64,000 nt of DNA, taken from positions 1,488,001 to 1,552,000 of the forward strand of contig NZ_CP026730.1 in assembly GCF_003369795.1 (NCBI RefSeq), written 5' to 3'. Below, one piece after another: positions 23,330 to 33,107 of this stretch (position 1 is the first letter of the stretch; each line of letters begins with the position of its first letter). The notes below the pieces were generated by a model that was given only the letters and a program-made list of their open reading frames with translations, was not told where the DNA came from and did no database searches. The position numbers were made by a program, and so were the translations under genes. The DNA comes from Streptomyces sp. CB09001 (GTDB taxonomy: Bacteria; Actinomycetota; Actinomycetes; Streptomycetales; Streptomycetaceae).

Positions 23330-24595
23330 TCACTTCGGCAGCTCGGCCCGCCGTACGCCCGGCGCGCACAGGGCGACGACCCCGCCGAGGCCGCAGACCG
23401 CGGCGCTGACGGCGAAGACGGGGCCGGTGCCCCAGACGCCGATGGCGGCGGCCGACAGGGGCATGCTCAGCGGGGCGATGCCCAGGCTGACGATCCCGGA
23501 GACCGCCGTGACGCGGCCGAGGAGGGCGGGAGCGGACTGCGTCTGGAGCAGGGCCCCGCAGAGGGCGCCGCTGAGGCCCGCGAGCAGTCCGATGAGCAGC
23601 GCCGTCCCGACGGCCACCGGAAGGGCGGGTGCCTGCGCCAGCGCGCCGATCGCGACCGCGCCGGGGACGAGGGCGCCGGCGACGACGTACCCGGCGTGCG
23701 GCACGCGCCCCCGGACGGTCAGCAGCAGGGCGGCCGCCCCGGCGCCGGCCCCGAAACCGGCGAGTACCCAGCCCATGCCCGAGGCTCCCCAGCCGCGTTC
23801 GTCGGCGAGCAGGGTCAGGCCGATGTTGAGCGGGCCGACGAAGCCGAGGTCGCCGAGGGCGATGACCAGCATCAGCGGCCCGAGGACGCGGTGTCGGCGA
23901 ATGTACCGGAGCCCGTCCCGCAGGTCGCGCCACGCCGTGCCGCCCTCGGCGGCCACCGCATCGTCGGGTGGCAGCTCGCGCATCCTCACGGAGACCAGCA
24001 GCGGTACGGACACGGCGATCAGCACACCGGCGAGGGCGAAGGCCGCCGCCGCGCCGCCGAGTGCCACGCCGAGACCGCCGAGCGGGGCGCCCACGACGGA
24101 GGACAGGCGGACGGCGAGGCCGCGCATGCCCTGGACGCGGGCGAGCTGGTCCTTGGCGGTGATGCGCGCGGGGAGCGCCCCCACGGCGGGCATGAAGAGG
24201 GCGTCCACCGCGCCGAAGACGAGGGCGAGTACGGCCAGGAGCCACAGTCCGGGGTCGGTGGCGAAGAGCAGTGCGGCCACCGTGAGGACCGCGGCGCAGC
24301 GTACGGCGTCGCTGCCGATGACGACCCGGCGCGGCCCCAGCCGGTCGACGACCACTCCCCCGCCGAGCATGAGCAGCGCGCGCGGCACCGCGCTCACGGC
24401 CGTGACGATCCCGGCCTCGGCGGGGCTGCCCTGCCGCACGGCGGCCCAGGACAACGCGAGGAAGAAGACGCTGTCGCCGAGCATGGACGCGGTGTAGGCA
24501 CCGACCCAGCGCAGCACGTTGGCGTCCCGGTGGGCGGGGGCCGAGGCGGCAGCGGGTATGTGCGCGTCCGTCACGGGCGCGGCCGCCTCAGACAC
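23330..24595 (-). CDS. MFS transporter, probable drug/metabolite exporter
   Basis: The 421-residue protein has twelve predicted transmembrane segments and the layout of the EntS/MFS_3-type exporters: motif A-like VVVDRLGPRRVVIGSD after helix 2 and a central loop around residues 205-230. Start GTG 24595 overlaps the stop of the ArsR-type regulator by 8 bases, so the pair is one operon and the regulator probably controls this exporter. The substrate is unknown. Confidence 0.87.
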   Translation of the reverse strand: MSEAAAPVTDAHIPAAASAPAHRDANVLRWVGAYTASMLGDSVFFLALSWAAVRQGSPAEAGIVTAVSAVPRALLMLGGGVVVDRLGPRRVVIGSDAVRCAAVLTVAALLFATDPGLWLLAVLALVFGAVDALFMPAVGALPARITAKDQLARVQGMRGLAVRLSSVVGAPLGGLGVALGGAAAAFALAGVLIAVSVPLLVSVRMRELPPDDAVAAEGGTAWRDLRDGLRYIRRHRVLGPLMLVIALGDLGFVGPLNIGLTLLADERGWGASGMGWVLAGFGAGAGAAALLLTVRGRVPHAGYVVAGALVPGAVAIGALAQAPALPVAVGTALLIGLLAGLSGALCGALLQTQSAPALLGRVTAVSGIVSLGIAPLSMPLSAAAIGVWGTGPVFAVSAAVCGLGGVVALCAPGVRRAELPK

Positions 24596-25175
24596 GGAAG
24601 GGGAATCCGTAGACGTGCAGGGCGACGTTCTCGCGCCCCTCGGTGTCGCCGGCGGCTTCGGCGGCCCGGCCCCGCTCGTCGTACTTCTTCGCCAGGGCGA
24701 GCAGTTCCTCGCCCAGTTCCTTCAGGTCGGCGGGCGTGAGGCGCAACTGTGACTCGTTGTCGGGGGCTGCGGAGTTCCACTCGGGGCCCCAGGTGGAGCG
24801 TTCGTCGAGGTAACGGCGGTACATGTCGGCACGCTGCTCGTGGAAGAGCCGGGTGGCGGCGAGGTGAGCGGCGGCCCGCTCGGGGGCGTCGCGGAAGTTC
24901 TCGTCGCGGATGCTGACCCCGTCCGAGGACGGCTGCCACCACCGCTCCCGGCCATCCGCGCTCTGCGGTTCGGCCTCCTCGACCAGCCCGTACTCGGCCA
25001 GCTTGCGCAGGTGGTAGCTGACCAGGGAGACGGCCTCGTCCACCTGCTCGGCAAGCTGCGACGCGGTCGCGGTGCGCGCCACGGCGAGGTTGCGGTAGAG
25101 CCGGCTGCGCAACGGGTGGGCGAGGGCCTTGAGGGTGCCCAGGTCGGTGATGGGGCGGTTCTCCTGACGCGGCAT
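24588..25175 (-). CDS. ArsR-type winged-helix transcriptional regulator
   Basis: The 195-residue protein has an N-terminal helix-turn-helix of the HTH_20/ArsR type: LKALAHPLRSRLYRNL, then TASQLAEQVDEAVSLVSYHLRKLAEYGLV (about residues 38-66). The C-terminal half is helical with a coiled, charged stretch (ELGEELLALAKKYDERG). Cysteine metal-sensing motifs are absent, so it probably senses an organic ligand. It starts at ATG 25175 and overlaps the MFS exporter by 8 bases. An inverted repeat with two TTGCGCAA copies lies 25-54 bases upstream and may be its operator. Confidence 0.85.
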   Translation of the reverse strand: MPRQENRPITDLGTLKALAHPLRSRLYRNLAVARTATASQLAEQVDEAVSLVSYHLRKLAEYGLVEEAEPQSADGRERWWQPSSDGVSIRDENFRDAPERAAAHLAATRLFHEQRADMYRRYLDERSTWGPEWNSAAPDNESQLRLTPADLKELGEELLALAKKYDERGRAAEAAGDTEGRENVALHVYGFPFRV

Positions 25176-25199
25176 GCGGCCAGACTAGATTACGAAAGA

Positions 25200-25229
25200 A
25201 AAATTGCGCAATGGACGTTGCGCAATTTT
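25200..25229. promoter_or_regulatory. Candidate operator of the ArsR-type regulator
   Basis: AAAATTGCGCAA (25200-25211) and TTGCGCAATTTT (25218-25229) form a perfect 12-bp inverted repeat with a 6-base spacer. Each arm also contains the palindrome TTGCGCAA, the two copies centred 14 bp apart. Position just upstream of the regulator and AT-rich flanks suit autoregulation. Confidence 0.6.
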
Positions 25230-25332
25230 GCTTTCCTGGTCCGAGGGAGGCGAAGCCCTCTCCCGACGCCTGACCGCTGCAAGCAGGAGCTTCGGCAAGT
25301 CCGCCCCCGTCACCAACGAGCGCCTGCTCGAA

Positions 25333-26088
25333 CTACCGAACGGGATGCCCCGCCCCCCGCAGTGCTTCCTTCACCTCGCCGATCCGCAGGTCGCCGAAGT
25401 GGAAGACGGACGCCGCCAGTACCGCGTCCGCGCCCGCCTCGACCGCCGGGGCGAAGTGGGCGAGGCTGCCCGCGCCGCCGGACGCGATGACCGGGACACT
25501 CACGTGCTTGCGGACCGCCGCCAGCATCTCCAGGTCGTAGCCGTCCTTCGTGCCGTCCGCGTCCATCGAGTTGAGCAGGATCTCCCCCGCGCCCAGCTCG
25601 GCGGCCCGGTGCGCCCACTCCACGGCGTCGATGCCGGTGCCGCGCCGGCCGCCGTGGGTGGTCACCTCGAAGGTGCCCGCCTGGGTGCGCCGGGCGTCGA
25701 CGGACAGCACCAGGACCTGGCGGCCGAAGCGCTCGGCGATCTCGCGGATCAGGTCGGGGCGGGCGATGGCGGCGGTGTTGACGCCCACCTTGTCCGCACC
25801 GGCCCGCAGCAGCTTGTCGACGTCCTCGGCGGTGCGCACCCCGCCGCCGACGGTCAGCGGGATGAACACCTGTTCGGCGGTGCGGCGCACCACGTCGTAG
25901 GTCGTCTCGCGGTCGCCCGACGAGGCGGTGATGTCCAGGAACGTCAGCTCGTCGGCGCCCTCGGCGTCGTACACCTTGGCCATCTCGACGGGGTCGCCCG
26001 CGTCGCGCAGGTTCTGGAAGTTGACGCCCTTGACGACCCGGCCGTTGTCCACGTCCAGGCAGGGGATGACTCGGACCGCCAGGGTCAT
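25333..26088 (-). CDS. hisF: Imidazole glycerol phosphate synthase cyclase subunit
   Basis: The 251-residue TIM barrel uses ammonia from HisH to form IGP and AICAR. The two catalytic aspartates are in [14 protein letters not shown] and [12 protein letters not shown]. Phosphate-binding loops [11 protein letters not shown] and ASGGAGSL are present. Start ATG 26088 overlaps the RidA gene stop by 4 bases, and it ends the his operon. The 157-base gap to the ArsR-type gene downstream includes that gene's presumed operator. Confidence 0.97.
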   Translation of the reverse strand: MTLAVRVIPCLDVDNGRVVKGVNFQNLRDAGDPVEMAKVYDAEGADELTFLDITASSGDRETTYDVVRRTAEQVFIPLTVGGGVRTAEDVDKLLRAGADKVGVNTAAIARPDLIREIAERFGRQVLVLSVDARRTQAGTFEVTTHGGRRGTGIDAVEWAHRAAELGAGEILLNSMDADGTKDGYDLEMLAAVRKHVSVPVIASGGAGSLAHFAPAVEAGADAVLAASVFHFGDLRIGEVKEALRGAGHPVR

Positions 26089-26489
26089 GAATCCACGGCT
26101 CCTCTATACGCTTCCACTTCGACCGACACCAGGACCCGCGAGTCGATGAAGCCCTCCACGACCAGCAGGGTCGTAGCCGGGCGGACGGAGTCGAACAGCT
26201 CCTTGTGGGCGCGGCCCACCTCATCGACATCGCGTGAATGTGCCAGGTACACACGGGTCCGGATCACGGACTCGATGCCGAGCCCGAACTCGGCGATCGC
26301 GTCGGCGGCGGTGGCGAAGGCCACCTTGGTCTGTTCGTACGGGTCGCCCTCGCCGTAGAGCATGTCGCCCTTGAAGGCGGTGGTGCCCGCCACGATGACA
26401 CGATCACCCGCCGCCACGGCGCGGGCGAAACCGAAGGACTCTTCCCAGGGACTCCCGCTCTGCACGCGCCGCACGGCTTCTGATGTCAT
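26085..26489 (-). CDS. RidA family protein in the his operon
   Basis: The 134-residue protein belongs to the RidA/YjgF family of enamine/imine deaminases. It has the typical [20 protein letters not shown] opening, [11 protein letters not shown] with the active-site-type Arg, and [21 protein letters not shown]. Location between priA and hisF suggests it clears reactive intermediates linked to histidine or amino-acid metabolism, which is inference. ATG 26489 is chosen; the frame open to 26585 covers the intergenic gap. It overlaps hisF by 4 bases. Confidence 0.88.
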   Translation of the reverse strand: MTSEAVRRVQSGSPWEESFGFARAVAAGDRVIVAGTTAFKGDMLYGEGDPYEQTKVAFATAADAIAEFGLGIESVIRTRVYLAHSRDVDEVGRAHKELFDSVRPATTLLVVEGFIDSRVLVSVEVEAYRGAVDS

Positions 26490-26505
26490 GACACGGTGTC
26501 CGATT

Positions 26506-27228
26506 TCACGACGTAGCCTCCAGGGCTTCTTCCAGGGTGAACGCCTTCGCGTACAGGGCCTTCCCGACGATGGCCCCCTCGACACCGGCCGGGACGAGCC
26601 CGGCGATCGCGCGCAGGTCGTCCAGGGAGGAGACGCCGCCCGACGCCACGACCGGGCGGTCGGTGGCCGCGCAGACGTTCTTCAGAAGCTCCAGGTTGGG
26701 GCCCTGCAGGGTGCCGTCCTTGGCGATGTCGGTGACGACGTAGCGGGCGCAGCCCTCCTTGTTCAGGCGGTCCAGCGTCTCGTAGAGGTCGCCGCCGTCG
26801 CGGGTCCAGCCGCGGCCGCGGAGCGTGGTGCCCCGTACGTCCAGGCCGACCGCGATCTTGTCACCGTGCTCCGCGATGACCTTGGCGACCCACTCGGGGG
26901 TCTCCAGGGCGGCGGTGCCGAGGTTCACCCGGGTGCAGCCGGTGGCCAGGGCGGCGGCGAGGGTGTCGTCGTCGCGGATGCCGCCGGACAGCTCCACCTT
27001 GATGTCCATCGCCTTCGCGACCTCGGCGATCAGCGCGCGGTTGTCCCCGGTCCCGAACGCCGCGTCCAGGTCGACCAGGTGCAGCCACTCGGCGCCGGAG
27101 CGCTGCCAGGCGAGGGCGGCCTCCAGCGGGGACCCGTAGGAGGTCTCGGTGCCGGACTCGCCGTGCACGAGGCGAACGGCCCGGCCGTCGCGGACGTCGA
27201 CGGCGGGGAGGAGTTCGAGCTTGCTCAT
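26506..27228 (-). CDS. priA: Bifunctional HisA/TrpF isomerase PriA
   Basis: The 240-residue TIM barrel isomerises ProFAR (histidine pathway). In actinobacteria PriA also performs the phosphoribosylanthranilate isomerase step of tryptophan synthesis, because trpF is missing; none is seen here either. Motifs: [47 protein letters not shown] (the characteristic PriA loop), [16 protein letters not shown], and SGGVSSL. Three in-frame ATGs precede the body (27261, 27243, 27228) within a duplicated sequence. I use 27228, which gives the usual N-terminus MSKLELLP. Confidence 0.95.
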   Translation of the reverse strand: MSKLELLPAVDVRDGRAVRLVHGESGTETSYGSPLEAALAWQRSGAEWLHLVDLDAAFGTGDNRALIAEVAKAMDIKVELSGGIRDDDTLAAALATGCTRVNLGTAALETPEWVAKVIAEHGDKIAVGLDVRGTTLRGRGWTRDGGDLYETLDRLNKEGCARYVVTDIAKDGTLQGPNLELLKNVCAATDRPVVASGGVSSLDDLRAIAGLVPAGVEGAIVGKALYAKAFTLEEALEATS

Positions 27229-27263
27229 CTCTACCGGGCTCATCTCTTCTACCGGGCTCATCT

Positions 27264-27935
27264 CTAGAGGGTTTCGATCCAGTTGGTGAGGAGCTGGGCT
27301 CCGGCGTCGCCGGACTTCTCGGGGTGGAACTGCGTGGCCCACAGTGCGCCGTTCTCCACGGCGGCCACGAAGGGCTTGCCGTGGGTGGCCCAGGTGACCC
27401 TGGGCTCGGCGATCAGCGGGTTGTGCGATTCCTGGGCCCACTCGTGGACGGCGTAGGAGTGCACGAAGTAGAAGCGGGCGTCGGCGTCCAGGCCGGCGAA
27501 GAGCTGGGAGTCGGCCGGTGACTCGACGGTGTTCCAGCCCATGTGGGGCACGACGTCGGCCTGGAGCGGTCCGACCGTGCCGGGCCACTCGTCCAGTCCC
27601 TCGGCCTCCACGTCGTGCTCGATGCCGCGCGAGAAGAGGATCTGCATGCCGACGCAGATGCCCATGACCGGGCGTCCGCCGGACAGCCTGCGGTCCACGA
27701 TCCAGTCGCCGCGGGCGGCCTTCAGGCCGTCCATGCAGGCGGCGAAGGCGCCGACGCCGGGGACCAGCAGCCCGTCGGCGTTCATCGCCCTGTCGTAGTC
27801 GCGGGTGATCTCGACGTCGGCTCCCGCGCGCGCGAGGGCACGCTCGGCGGAACGGACGTTGCCGAAGCCGTAGTCGAAGACGACGACCCGCTTGGCACGA
27901 GAGGCGGCGGAGGTCGCGGCGGTCGCGGCGGTCAA
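27264..27935 (-). CDS. hisH: Imidazole glycerol phosphate synthase glutaminase subunit
   Basis: The 223-residue class I amidotransferase supplies ammonia to HisF. Motifs: [12 protein letters not shown], the nucleophile cysteine in [17 protein letters not shown], and the His-Glu pair in [10 protein letters not shown]. The start is TTG 27935, with GGAGG 7 bases upstream, and its TTGA overlaps the stop of the small membrane gene by 4 bases. The next in-frame valine codons are GTC, so no later start fits. The first 15 residues are an Ala/Ser/Thr-rich extension. Confidence 0.95.
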   Translation of the reverse strand: MTAATAATSAASRAKRVVVFDYGFGNVRSAERALARAGADVEITRDYDRAMNADGLLVPGVGAFAACMDGLKAARGDWIVDRRLSGGRPVMGICVGMQILFSRGIEHDVEAEGLDEWPGTVGPLQADVVPHMGWNTVESPADSQLFAGLDADARFYFVHSYAVHEWAQESHNPLIAEPRVTWATHGKPFVAAVENGALWATQFHPEKSGDAGAQLLTNWIETL

Positions 27936-28096
27936 CTCCAGACCTCCAGCCTCAGGACGCCGGCGAGCAGACACATGCCGGCGCCGATGGAGAGCAGCAC
28001 GATGAGGCCCTTGGGCATCTGCTGCTTGGCGAAGGAGTAGATGCCGCCGAGGAAGAAGAGGCCGACGACGATCAGTGCGGTGGACGTACCGTTCAT
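27932..28096 (-). CDS. 54-residue membrane protein inside the his operon
   Basis: The frame runs from ATG 28096 to TGA 27932, 3 bases from hisB and overlapping the TTG start of hisH by 4. The product starts [18 protein letters not shown] and has two hydrophobic segments (about 7-20 and 29-46) separated by [10 protein letters not shown], so a two-helix hairpin in the membrane is likely. I recognise no family. The perfect junctions show that it is translated with its neighbours. A role in histidine supply is not established; it may simply share the transcript. Confidence 0.82.
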   Translation of the reverse strand: MNGTSTALIVVGLFFLGGIYSFAKQQMPKGLIVLLSIGAGMCLLAGVLRLEVWS

Positions 28097-28099
28097 GGG

Positions 28100-28693
28100 T
28101 TACAGCGCGCCCTTCGTGGAAGGCAGGATGCCGGCCGCGCGCGGGTCGCGCTCCGAGGCGTAGCGCAGGGCCCGGGCCAGCGCCTTGAACTGGCACTCCA
28201 CGATGTGGTGCGCGTTGCGCCCGTAGGGCACGTGCACGTGCAGGGCGACCTGGGCCTGGGCGACGAAGGACTCCAGGATGTGCCGGGTCATCGTCACGTC
28301 GTACTCGCCGATCATCGGCGCCATGTTCTCGGGCTCGGTGTGCACGAGGTAGGGGCGGCCGGACAGGTCGACGGTGACCTGGGCGAGGGACTCGTCCAGC
28401 GGGACCGTGCAGTTGCCGAAGCGGTAGATGCCCACCTTGTCGCCGAGGGCCTGCTTGAAGGCGGCACCCAGCGCGAGGGCGGTGTCCTCGATGGTGTGGT
28501 GGGAGTCGATGTGCAGGTCGCCGTCGGTCTTCACGGTCAGATCGAACAGACCGTGCCGGCCGAGCTGGTCGAGCATGTGGTCGTAGAAGCCGACGCCGGT
28601 GGCGATGTCGGTCTTGCCGGTGCCGTCGAGGTCGATCTCGACGAGGACCGAGGTCTCCTTGGTGGTGCGCTCCACGCGCCCTACGCGGCTCAT
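28100..28693 (-). CDS. hisB: Imidazoleglycerol-phosphate dehydratase
   Basis: The 197-residue manganese enzyme dehydrates IGP. The tandem metal-binding motifs are [16 protein letters not shown] and [18 protein letters not shown], repeated in the second half as HILESF and [20 protein letters not shown]. It is monofunctional, without a histidinol phosphatase domain. Start ATG 28693 overlaps the hisC stop by 4 bases (ATGA). The small membrane gene begins 3 bases downstream. Confidence 0.97.
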   Translation of the reverse strand: MSRVGRVERTTKETSVLVEIDLDGTGKTDIATGVGFYDHMLDQLGRHGLFDLTVKTDGDLHIDSHHTIEDTALALGAAFKQALGDKVGIYRFGNCTVPLDESLAQVTVDLSGRPYLVHTEPENMAPMIGEYDVTMTRHILESFVAQAQVALHVHVPYGRNAHHIVECQFKALARALRYASERDPRAAGILPSTKGAL

Positions 28694-29799
28694 GTGTGCT
28701 GCTCCTTCTTGACTTCACGTACCGCGTCGAGGAACGCGTCGTTCTCCTGCGGAGTGCCGGCGGTGACCCGCAGCCACCCCGGTACGCCGTTGTCCCGGAC
28801 CAGGACGCCCCGGTCGAGGATCTTCCGCCAGGTCGCGTGGGAGTCCGCGAACCGTCCGAACTGGACGAAGTTGGCGTCGGACTCGGTCACCTCGTAGCCG
28901 ATGGCGCGCAGTTCGGCGACCAGCCGGTCCCGCTCGGTCTTCAGCTGCTCGACGTACTTCAGCAGCGTGTCCGTGTGCTCCAGGGCGGCCAGCGCGGTCG
29001 CCTGGGTGACGGCCGACAGGTGGTAGGGCAGCCGTACGAGCTGGACGGCGTCGACGACGGCCGGGTGCGCGGCGAGGTAGCCGAGGCGCAGGCCCGCCGC
29101 GCCGAACGCCTTCGACATGGTGCGGGAGACGACCAGGTTCGGCCGGCCGTCCAGCAGCGGCAGCAGCGAGGCGCCGTGGCTGAACTCGATGTACGCCTCG
29201 TCCACCACGACCATGGACGGCTTCGCCGCCTGGGCGGCCTCGTGGAGGGCGAGGACCGTCTCGGCGGGGACCGCGTTGCCGGTGGGGTTGTTGGGGGTGG
29301 TGACGAAGACGACGTCCGGGCGGTGCTCGGCGATCGCCTTCTCGGCGGCGGGCACGTCGATGGTGAAGTCCTCGTGGCGCGGCCCGGAGATCCAGCCGGT
29401 GCCGGTGCCGCGCGCGATGAGGCCGTGCATCGAGTACGACGGCTCGAAGCCGATCGCGGTGCGGCCCGGTCCGCCGAAGGTCTGCAGCAGCTGCTGGATG
29501 ACCTCGTTGGAGCCGTTGGCCGCCCAGACGTTGCTCACGTCCAGGGGGTGCCCGGAGGTGTTCGTCAGGTACTCGGCGAGCTTCGTGCGCAGCTCGACCG
29601 CGTCCCGGTCCGGGTAGCGGTTGAGGTCGCGGGCGGCCTCGCGGACGCGCTCGGCGATCCGCTCGACCAGCGCGTCGGGCAGCGGGTAGGGGTTCTCGTT
29701 GGTGTTCAGCCGTACCGGCACGTCCAGCTGGGGCGCGCCGTAGGGGGACTTGCCGCGCAGCTCGTCCCGTACGGGGAGATCGTCGATGCCGAACGTCAC
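28690..29799 (-). CDS. hisC: Histidinol-phosphate aminotransferase
   Basis: The 369-residue class I/II PLP aminotransferase has [40 protein letters not shown], and the PLP lysine in [17 protein letters not shown]. Start GTG 29799 overlaps the hisD stop by 4 bases (GTGA), and its end overlaps hisB by 4. The long upstream extension of the frame, to 30762, is a shadow of hisD. Confidence 0.96.
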   Translation of the reverse strand: MTFGIDDLPVRDELRGKSPYGAPQLDVPVRLNTNENPYPLPDALVERIAERVREAARDLNRYPDRDAVELRTKLAEYLTNTSGHPLDVSNVWAANGSNEVIQQLLQTFGGPGRTAIGFEPSYSMHGLIARGTGTGWISGPRHEDFTIDVPAAEKAIAEHRPDVVFVTTPNNPTGNAVPAETVLALHEAAQAAKPSMVVVDEAYIEFSHGASLLPLLDGRPNLVVSRTMSKAFGAAGLRLGYLAAHPAVVDAVQLVRLPYHLSAVTQATALAALEHTDTLLKYVEQLKTERDRLVAELRAIGYEVTESDANFVQFGRFADSHATWRKILDRGVLVRDNGVPGWLRVTAGTPQENDAFLDAVREVKKEQHT

Positions 29800-31121
29800 T
29801 TGCTTTCCGGGACCTTCCACTCGAACCTCGCCTTGATCGCCGCGCCGTGCGCGGGCAGGTCCTCCGCCTCCGCCAGCGTCACCACGTGCCGCGCGATCTC
29901 GGCGAGCGCGTCGCGCGTGTAGTCGACGATGTGGATGCCGCGCAGGAAGGACTGCACGGACAGGCCGGAGGAGTGGCAGGCGCAGCCGCCGGTGGGCAGG
30001 ACGTGGTTGGACCCGGCCGCGTAGTCGCCGAGCGAGACGGGCGCCCAGGGGCCGACGAAGACCGCGCCGGCGTTCTTGACGCGGTCGGCGACGGCGGCGG
30101 CGTCGGCGGTCTGGATCTCCAGGTGCTCCGCGCCGTAGGCGTCGACCACGCGCAGACCCTCGTCCAGGCCGTCGACGAGGACGATCGCGGACTGGCGGCC
30201 GGCGAGGGCCGGGCGGATCCGGTCCTCGATGTGCTTGGTGGCCTCGACCTGCGGCTGGAGCTCCTTCTCCACCGCCTCGGCCAGCTCCACGGAGTCGGTG
30301 ACCAGGACGGCGGCGGCCAGCGGGTCGTGCTCGGCCTGGCTGATCAGGTCGGCGGCGACGTGCACCGGGTCGGCCGTCGAGTCCGCCAGGACGGCGATCT
30401 CGGTCGGGCCGGCCTCGGCGTCGATGCCGATCTTCCCGGTGAAGAAGCGCTTGGCGGCGGCGACCCAGATGTTGCCGGGGCCGGTGACCATGTTGGCGGG
30501 CGGGCAGGACTCGGTGCCGTAGGCGAACATCGCGACGGCGGTGGCACCGCCGGCCGCGTAGACCTCGTCGACGCCGAGCAGGGCGCAGGCGGCCAGGATG
30601 GTGGGGTGCGGGATGCCGCCGAACTCGGCCTGCGCGGGCGAGGCGAGCGCGATAGACCCGACCCCGGCCTCCTGCGCGGGCACCACGTTCATGATCACGG
30701 AGGACGGGTAGACCGACCGGCCGCCGGGCACGTAGAGCCCGACCCGCTCGACCGGCACCCACTTCTCGGTGACCGATCCGCCGGGCACGACCTGGGTGGT
30801 GTGCGTGGTGCGGCGCTGCTCGCGGTGGACGAGCCGGGCGCGCCGGATGGACTCCTCCAGGGCCGCGCGGACGGCCGGGTCGAGCTCCTCCAGCGCGCGC
30901 GTGAGCGCGTCCGCCGGGACCCGGACCTGCTCCAGCCGGACGCCGTCGAACTGCTCGGTGAAGTCGATCAGCGCCGCGTCCCCGCGATGATGCACGGCCT
31001 CGCAGATCGGACGCACCTTCTCCAGGGCGACCGAGACGTCGAAGTCGGCTCGGGGCAGCAGGTCGCGCAGGGCGGGGCCCTCGGGGAGGGCGTCGCCGCG
31101 CAGATCGATTCGGGAGATCAC
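29796..31121 (-). CDS. hisD: Histidinol dehydrogenase
   Basis: The 441-residue zinc enzyme carries out the last two oxidations to histidine. The family signature region is present: the catalytic His-Glu segment around [59 protein letters not shown], and [11 protein letters not shown]. Start GTG 31121 follows from homology to the usual N-terminus (ISRIDLRG); a clear ribosome site is not seen, so the message may have a short or weak leader. It is the first gene of the his operon; the inverted repeat at 31163-31179 lies upstream. Confidence 0.96.
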   Translation of the reverse strand: MISRIDLRGDALPEGPALRDLLPRADFDVSVALEKVRPICEAVHHRGDAALIDFTEQFDGVRLEQVRVPADALTRALEELDPAVRAALEESIRRARLVHREQRRTTHTTQVVPGGSVTEKWVPVERVGLYVPGGRSVYPSSVIMNVVPAQEAGVGSIALASPAQAEFGGIPHPTILAACALLGVDEVYAAGGATAVAMFAYGTESCPPANMVTGPGNIWVAAAKRFFTGKIGIDAEAGPTEIAVLADSTADPVHVAADLISQAEHDPLAAAVLVTDSVELAEAVEKELQPQVEATKHIEDRIRPALAGRQSAIVLVDGLDEGLRVVDAYGAEHLEIQTADAAAVADRVKNAGAVFVGPWAPVSLGDYAAGSNHVLPTGGCACHSSGLSVQSFLRGIHIVDYTRDALAEIARHVVTLAEAEDLPAHGAAIKARFEWKVPESK

Positions 31122-31162
31122 GGAACCAATTCTCTCAGACCCGCGTCCGGCCCGGTCCGCGC

Positions 31163-31179
31163 GTATCAATGGCTGATAC
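31163..31179. repeat. Short inverted repeat upstream of hisD
   Basis: GTATCA and TGATAC are separated by 5 bases, 42 bases upstream of the hisD start and 142 bases from the divergent gene at 31321. The 199-base gap (31122-31320) must hold promoters for both directions. The palindrome is a candidate operator; no regulator is known to me with this exact site. Confidence 0.4.
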
Positions 31180-31320
31180 AGAACGCGACGGACCGCACGG
31201 CCCACGGTGAACTCGCGCGATCCGTGCTCACTTTGAGTGTTCAGCCGGTCACACAGTGGGCATGAACGGTTGTACGAAGCGTGAGCGACCGGCGAGTAGG
31301 TGGGGAGGGAGTGAAGCACC

Positions 31321-32898
31321 GTGACCGAGGGGGCCGGCCATCGTGACGGAGAGCTGCCGGACGACCTGACCACGGCGGAGGCCGGCATGTGGCAGGCCTT
31401 CCGCAACGGCAGCGTGTACGACCTGAGCAGCGGCGACGCGCTCGTCGACGACCCGCACGGCGGGCATCCGTGGGGGCCGGAGCGGACCGTGCGGGCCCGC
31501 GTGGTGTGCTGGCTGCTTCTCGACGGTCCGCCCGCGCTCGCGGGCCGGGTGTCCTCGCTGCAGTTGGTGGGGGTGCGGATCGGCGACACGATGGATCTGG
31601 CGGGCGGCACGGTGGTGCCCTACGTCGAGCTGCGGCGCTGTCGCTTCGAGCGGGAGGTGCTGCTGCCGGAGACCCGGTTCACGACGGTGCGGCTGGTGGA
31701 CTGCGCGGTGCCGCGCCTGGAGGCGGCCCGGCTGCACACCGAGGGCGACCTGCACCTGCCGCGCTCCCGCTTCCCGGGCGGCATCCGGCTCACGGACGCG
31801 CAGATAGGCACCGACCTGCTGCTCAACCAGGCGATCGTGCACCGGGACCGCAGCGGGCGTTCCATCGCCGCGGACGGCATGACGGTGGGGCAGGACCTCC
31901 AGGCCGAGATGCTGGAGTCGCACGGCGAGGTGAGCCTGCGCAGCGCCCAGGTCGGCGTCTCGCTCAGTCTGCGCGGCGCCCGGCTGCTCAACCCGTACAC
32001 GCGGCACGCGCTGAACGCCCCGCAGCTGACGGTGGAGCGCACGCTGTACCTGACCCCGGCGGGCCTGGGCAGCCCGCTGCTGCGCGGCACCACGCCCGCG
32101 CAGGGCACCCGGATCCAGCGTTTCGAGTGCGAGGGCGGGGTGCGGCTCGACGACGGGCGGTTCGGCGACGCGCTCGACCTGGAGCACGCCCGGTTCACCT
32201 TCACCGACGACCAGGAGCTGTCGCTGCGCCGGGTGCAGACGCCCGAGCTGCGCTTCCTGGGCGAGCGTCCGGCGCGCGGGCGGGTGGTGCTCTCGGGGGC
32301 GCGGGTGGTCAACCTGATGGACCGGGCGGACAGCTGGCCGGGCCCCGGCCGGCTGCACATGGGCGGCTTCGCCTACGAGAACCTGGTGCCGCGCGGGCCG
32401 TTCCCACTGGCGAAGCGGCTGCGCTGGGTGGGCGCCGCGACCGCCGAGTACCACCCGGAGCCGTACGAGCGCCTGGCCGCCGTGCTGCGGGCCGGCGGCG
32501 AGGACGAGGACGCCCGCGAGGTGCTGCTCGCCAAGCACCGCAGGCGCCGCGAGAGCCTGCCGGTCGCCGCGAAGCTGGTGGGCTACGCCCAGGACTGGAC
32601 GGTCGCCTACGGATACCGGCCGGGCCGGGCGGCGGTGTGGATGGCGGTCCTGTGGGCCGCCGGCTCCCTCGCCTTCGCCCGCACGGACCCGCCCCCGCTG
32701 AAGAGCGGCGAACACCCGGACTGGAACCCGGCTCTCTTCGCGCTCGACCTCCTCCTCCCGGTGATCGACCTGGGCCAGGCCGGCTCCTGGCAGCTCCACG
32801 GCGGCTGGCAGTGGCTGTCGACGGCCCTGGTCCTGCTGGGCTGGGTCCTGGCGACCACCGTGGCAGCGGGCGCCACCCGCCTGCTCCGCCGGAGCTGA
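31321..32898 (+). CDS. Membrane protein with beta-helix-like repeats
   Basis: The 525-residue protein is of no family I can name with certainty; similar Streptomyces proteins are often labelled membrane-associated oxidoreductase without support. Residues 75-350 consist of about 20-residue repeats of short strands with regularly spaced Leu/Val/Arg ([37 protein letters not shown] and so on), resembling a pentapeptide-like right-handed beta-helix. Residues 360-430 are charged and helical, and the last 100 hold three hydrophobic segments. No signal peptide and no nucleotide-binding motif are seen. Start GTG 31321 has GGGGAGGGAG upstream. It is divergent from hisD. Confidence 0.8.
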   Translation: MTEGAGHRDGELPDDLTTAEAGMWQAFRNGSVYDLSSGDALVDDPHGGHPWGPERTVRARVVCWLLLDGPPALAGRVSSLQLVGVRIGDTMDLAGGTVVPYVELRRCRFEREVLLPETRFTTVRLVDCAVPRLEAARLHTEGDLHLPRSRFPGGIRLTDAQIGTDLLLNQAIVHRDRSGRSIAADGMTVGQDLQAEMLESHGEVSLRSAQVGVSLSLRGARLLNPYTRHALNAPQLTVERTLYLTPAGLGSPLLRGTTPAQGTRIQRFECEGGVRLDDGRFGDALDLEHARFTFTDDQELSLRRVQTPELRFLGERPARGRVVLSGARVVNLMDRADSWPGPGRLHMGGFAYENLVPRGPFPLAKRLRWVGAATAEYHPEPYERLAAVLRAGGEDEDAREVLLAKHRRRRESLPVAAKLVGYAQDWTVAYGYRPGRAAVWMAVLWAAGSLAFARTDPPPLKSGEHPDWNPALFALDLLLPVIDLGQAGSWQLHGGWQWLSTALVLLGWVLATTVAAGATRLLRRS

Positions 32899-33069
32899 CC
32901 CCTCCGGGGACGGACACGGCTCGCCCACGGCGACGGGACCGGCCCTGAGCACCCGTCTCCCGGAACGGGCACGCGGTGCCGGGCGCGTGTCGCACGTCCC
33001 CCGCCACGGGCGGCGCGCCCCCAACCGCCACCGGAAGGCCGCCGACGGCGGGAGGAGCCGCCAGGGGCC

Positions 33070-33090
33070 ACCCGCACAAGCGGTGCGGGT
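33070..33090 (+). terminator. Small hairpin between two plus-strand genes
   Basis: ACCCGCAC (33070-33077) and GTGCGGGT (33083-33090) form an 8-bp stem with a 5-base loop, 170 bases past the beta-helix protein stop and 18 bases before the preferred start of the next gene. It is a moderate candidate terminator. Confidence 0.4.
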
Positions 33091-33107
33091 GGGAACCCGA
33101 ACGGCCG

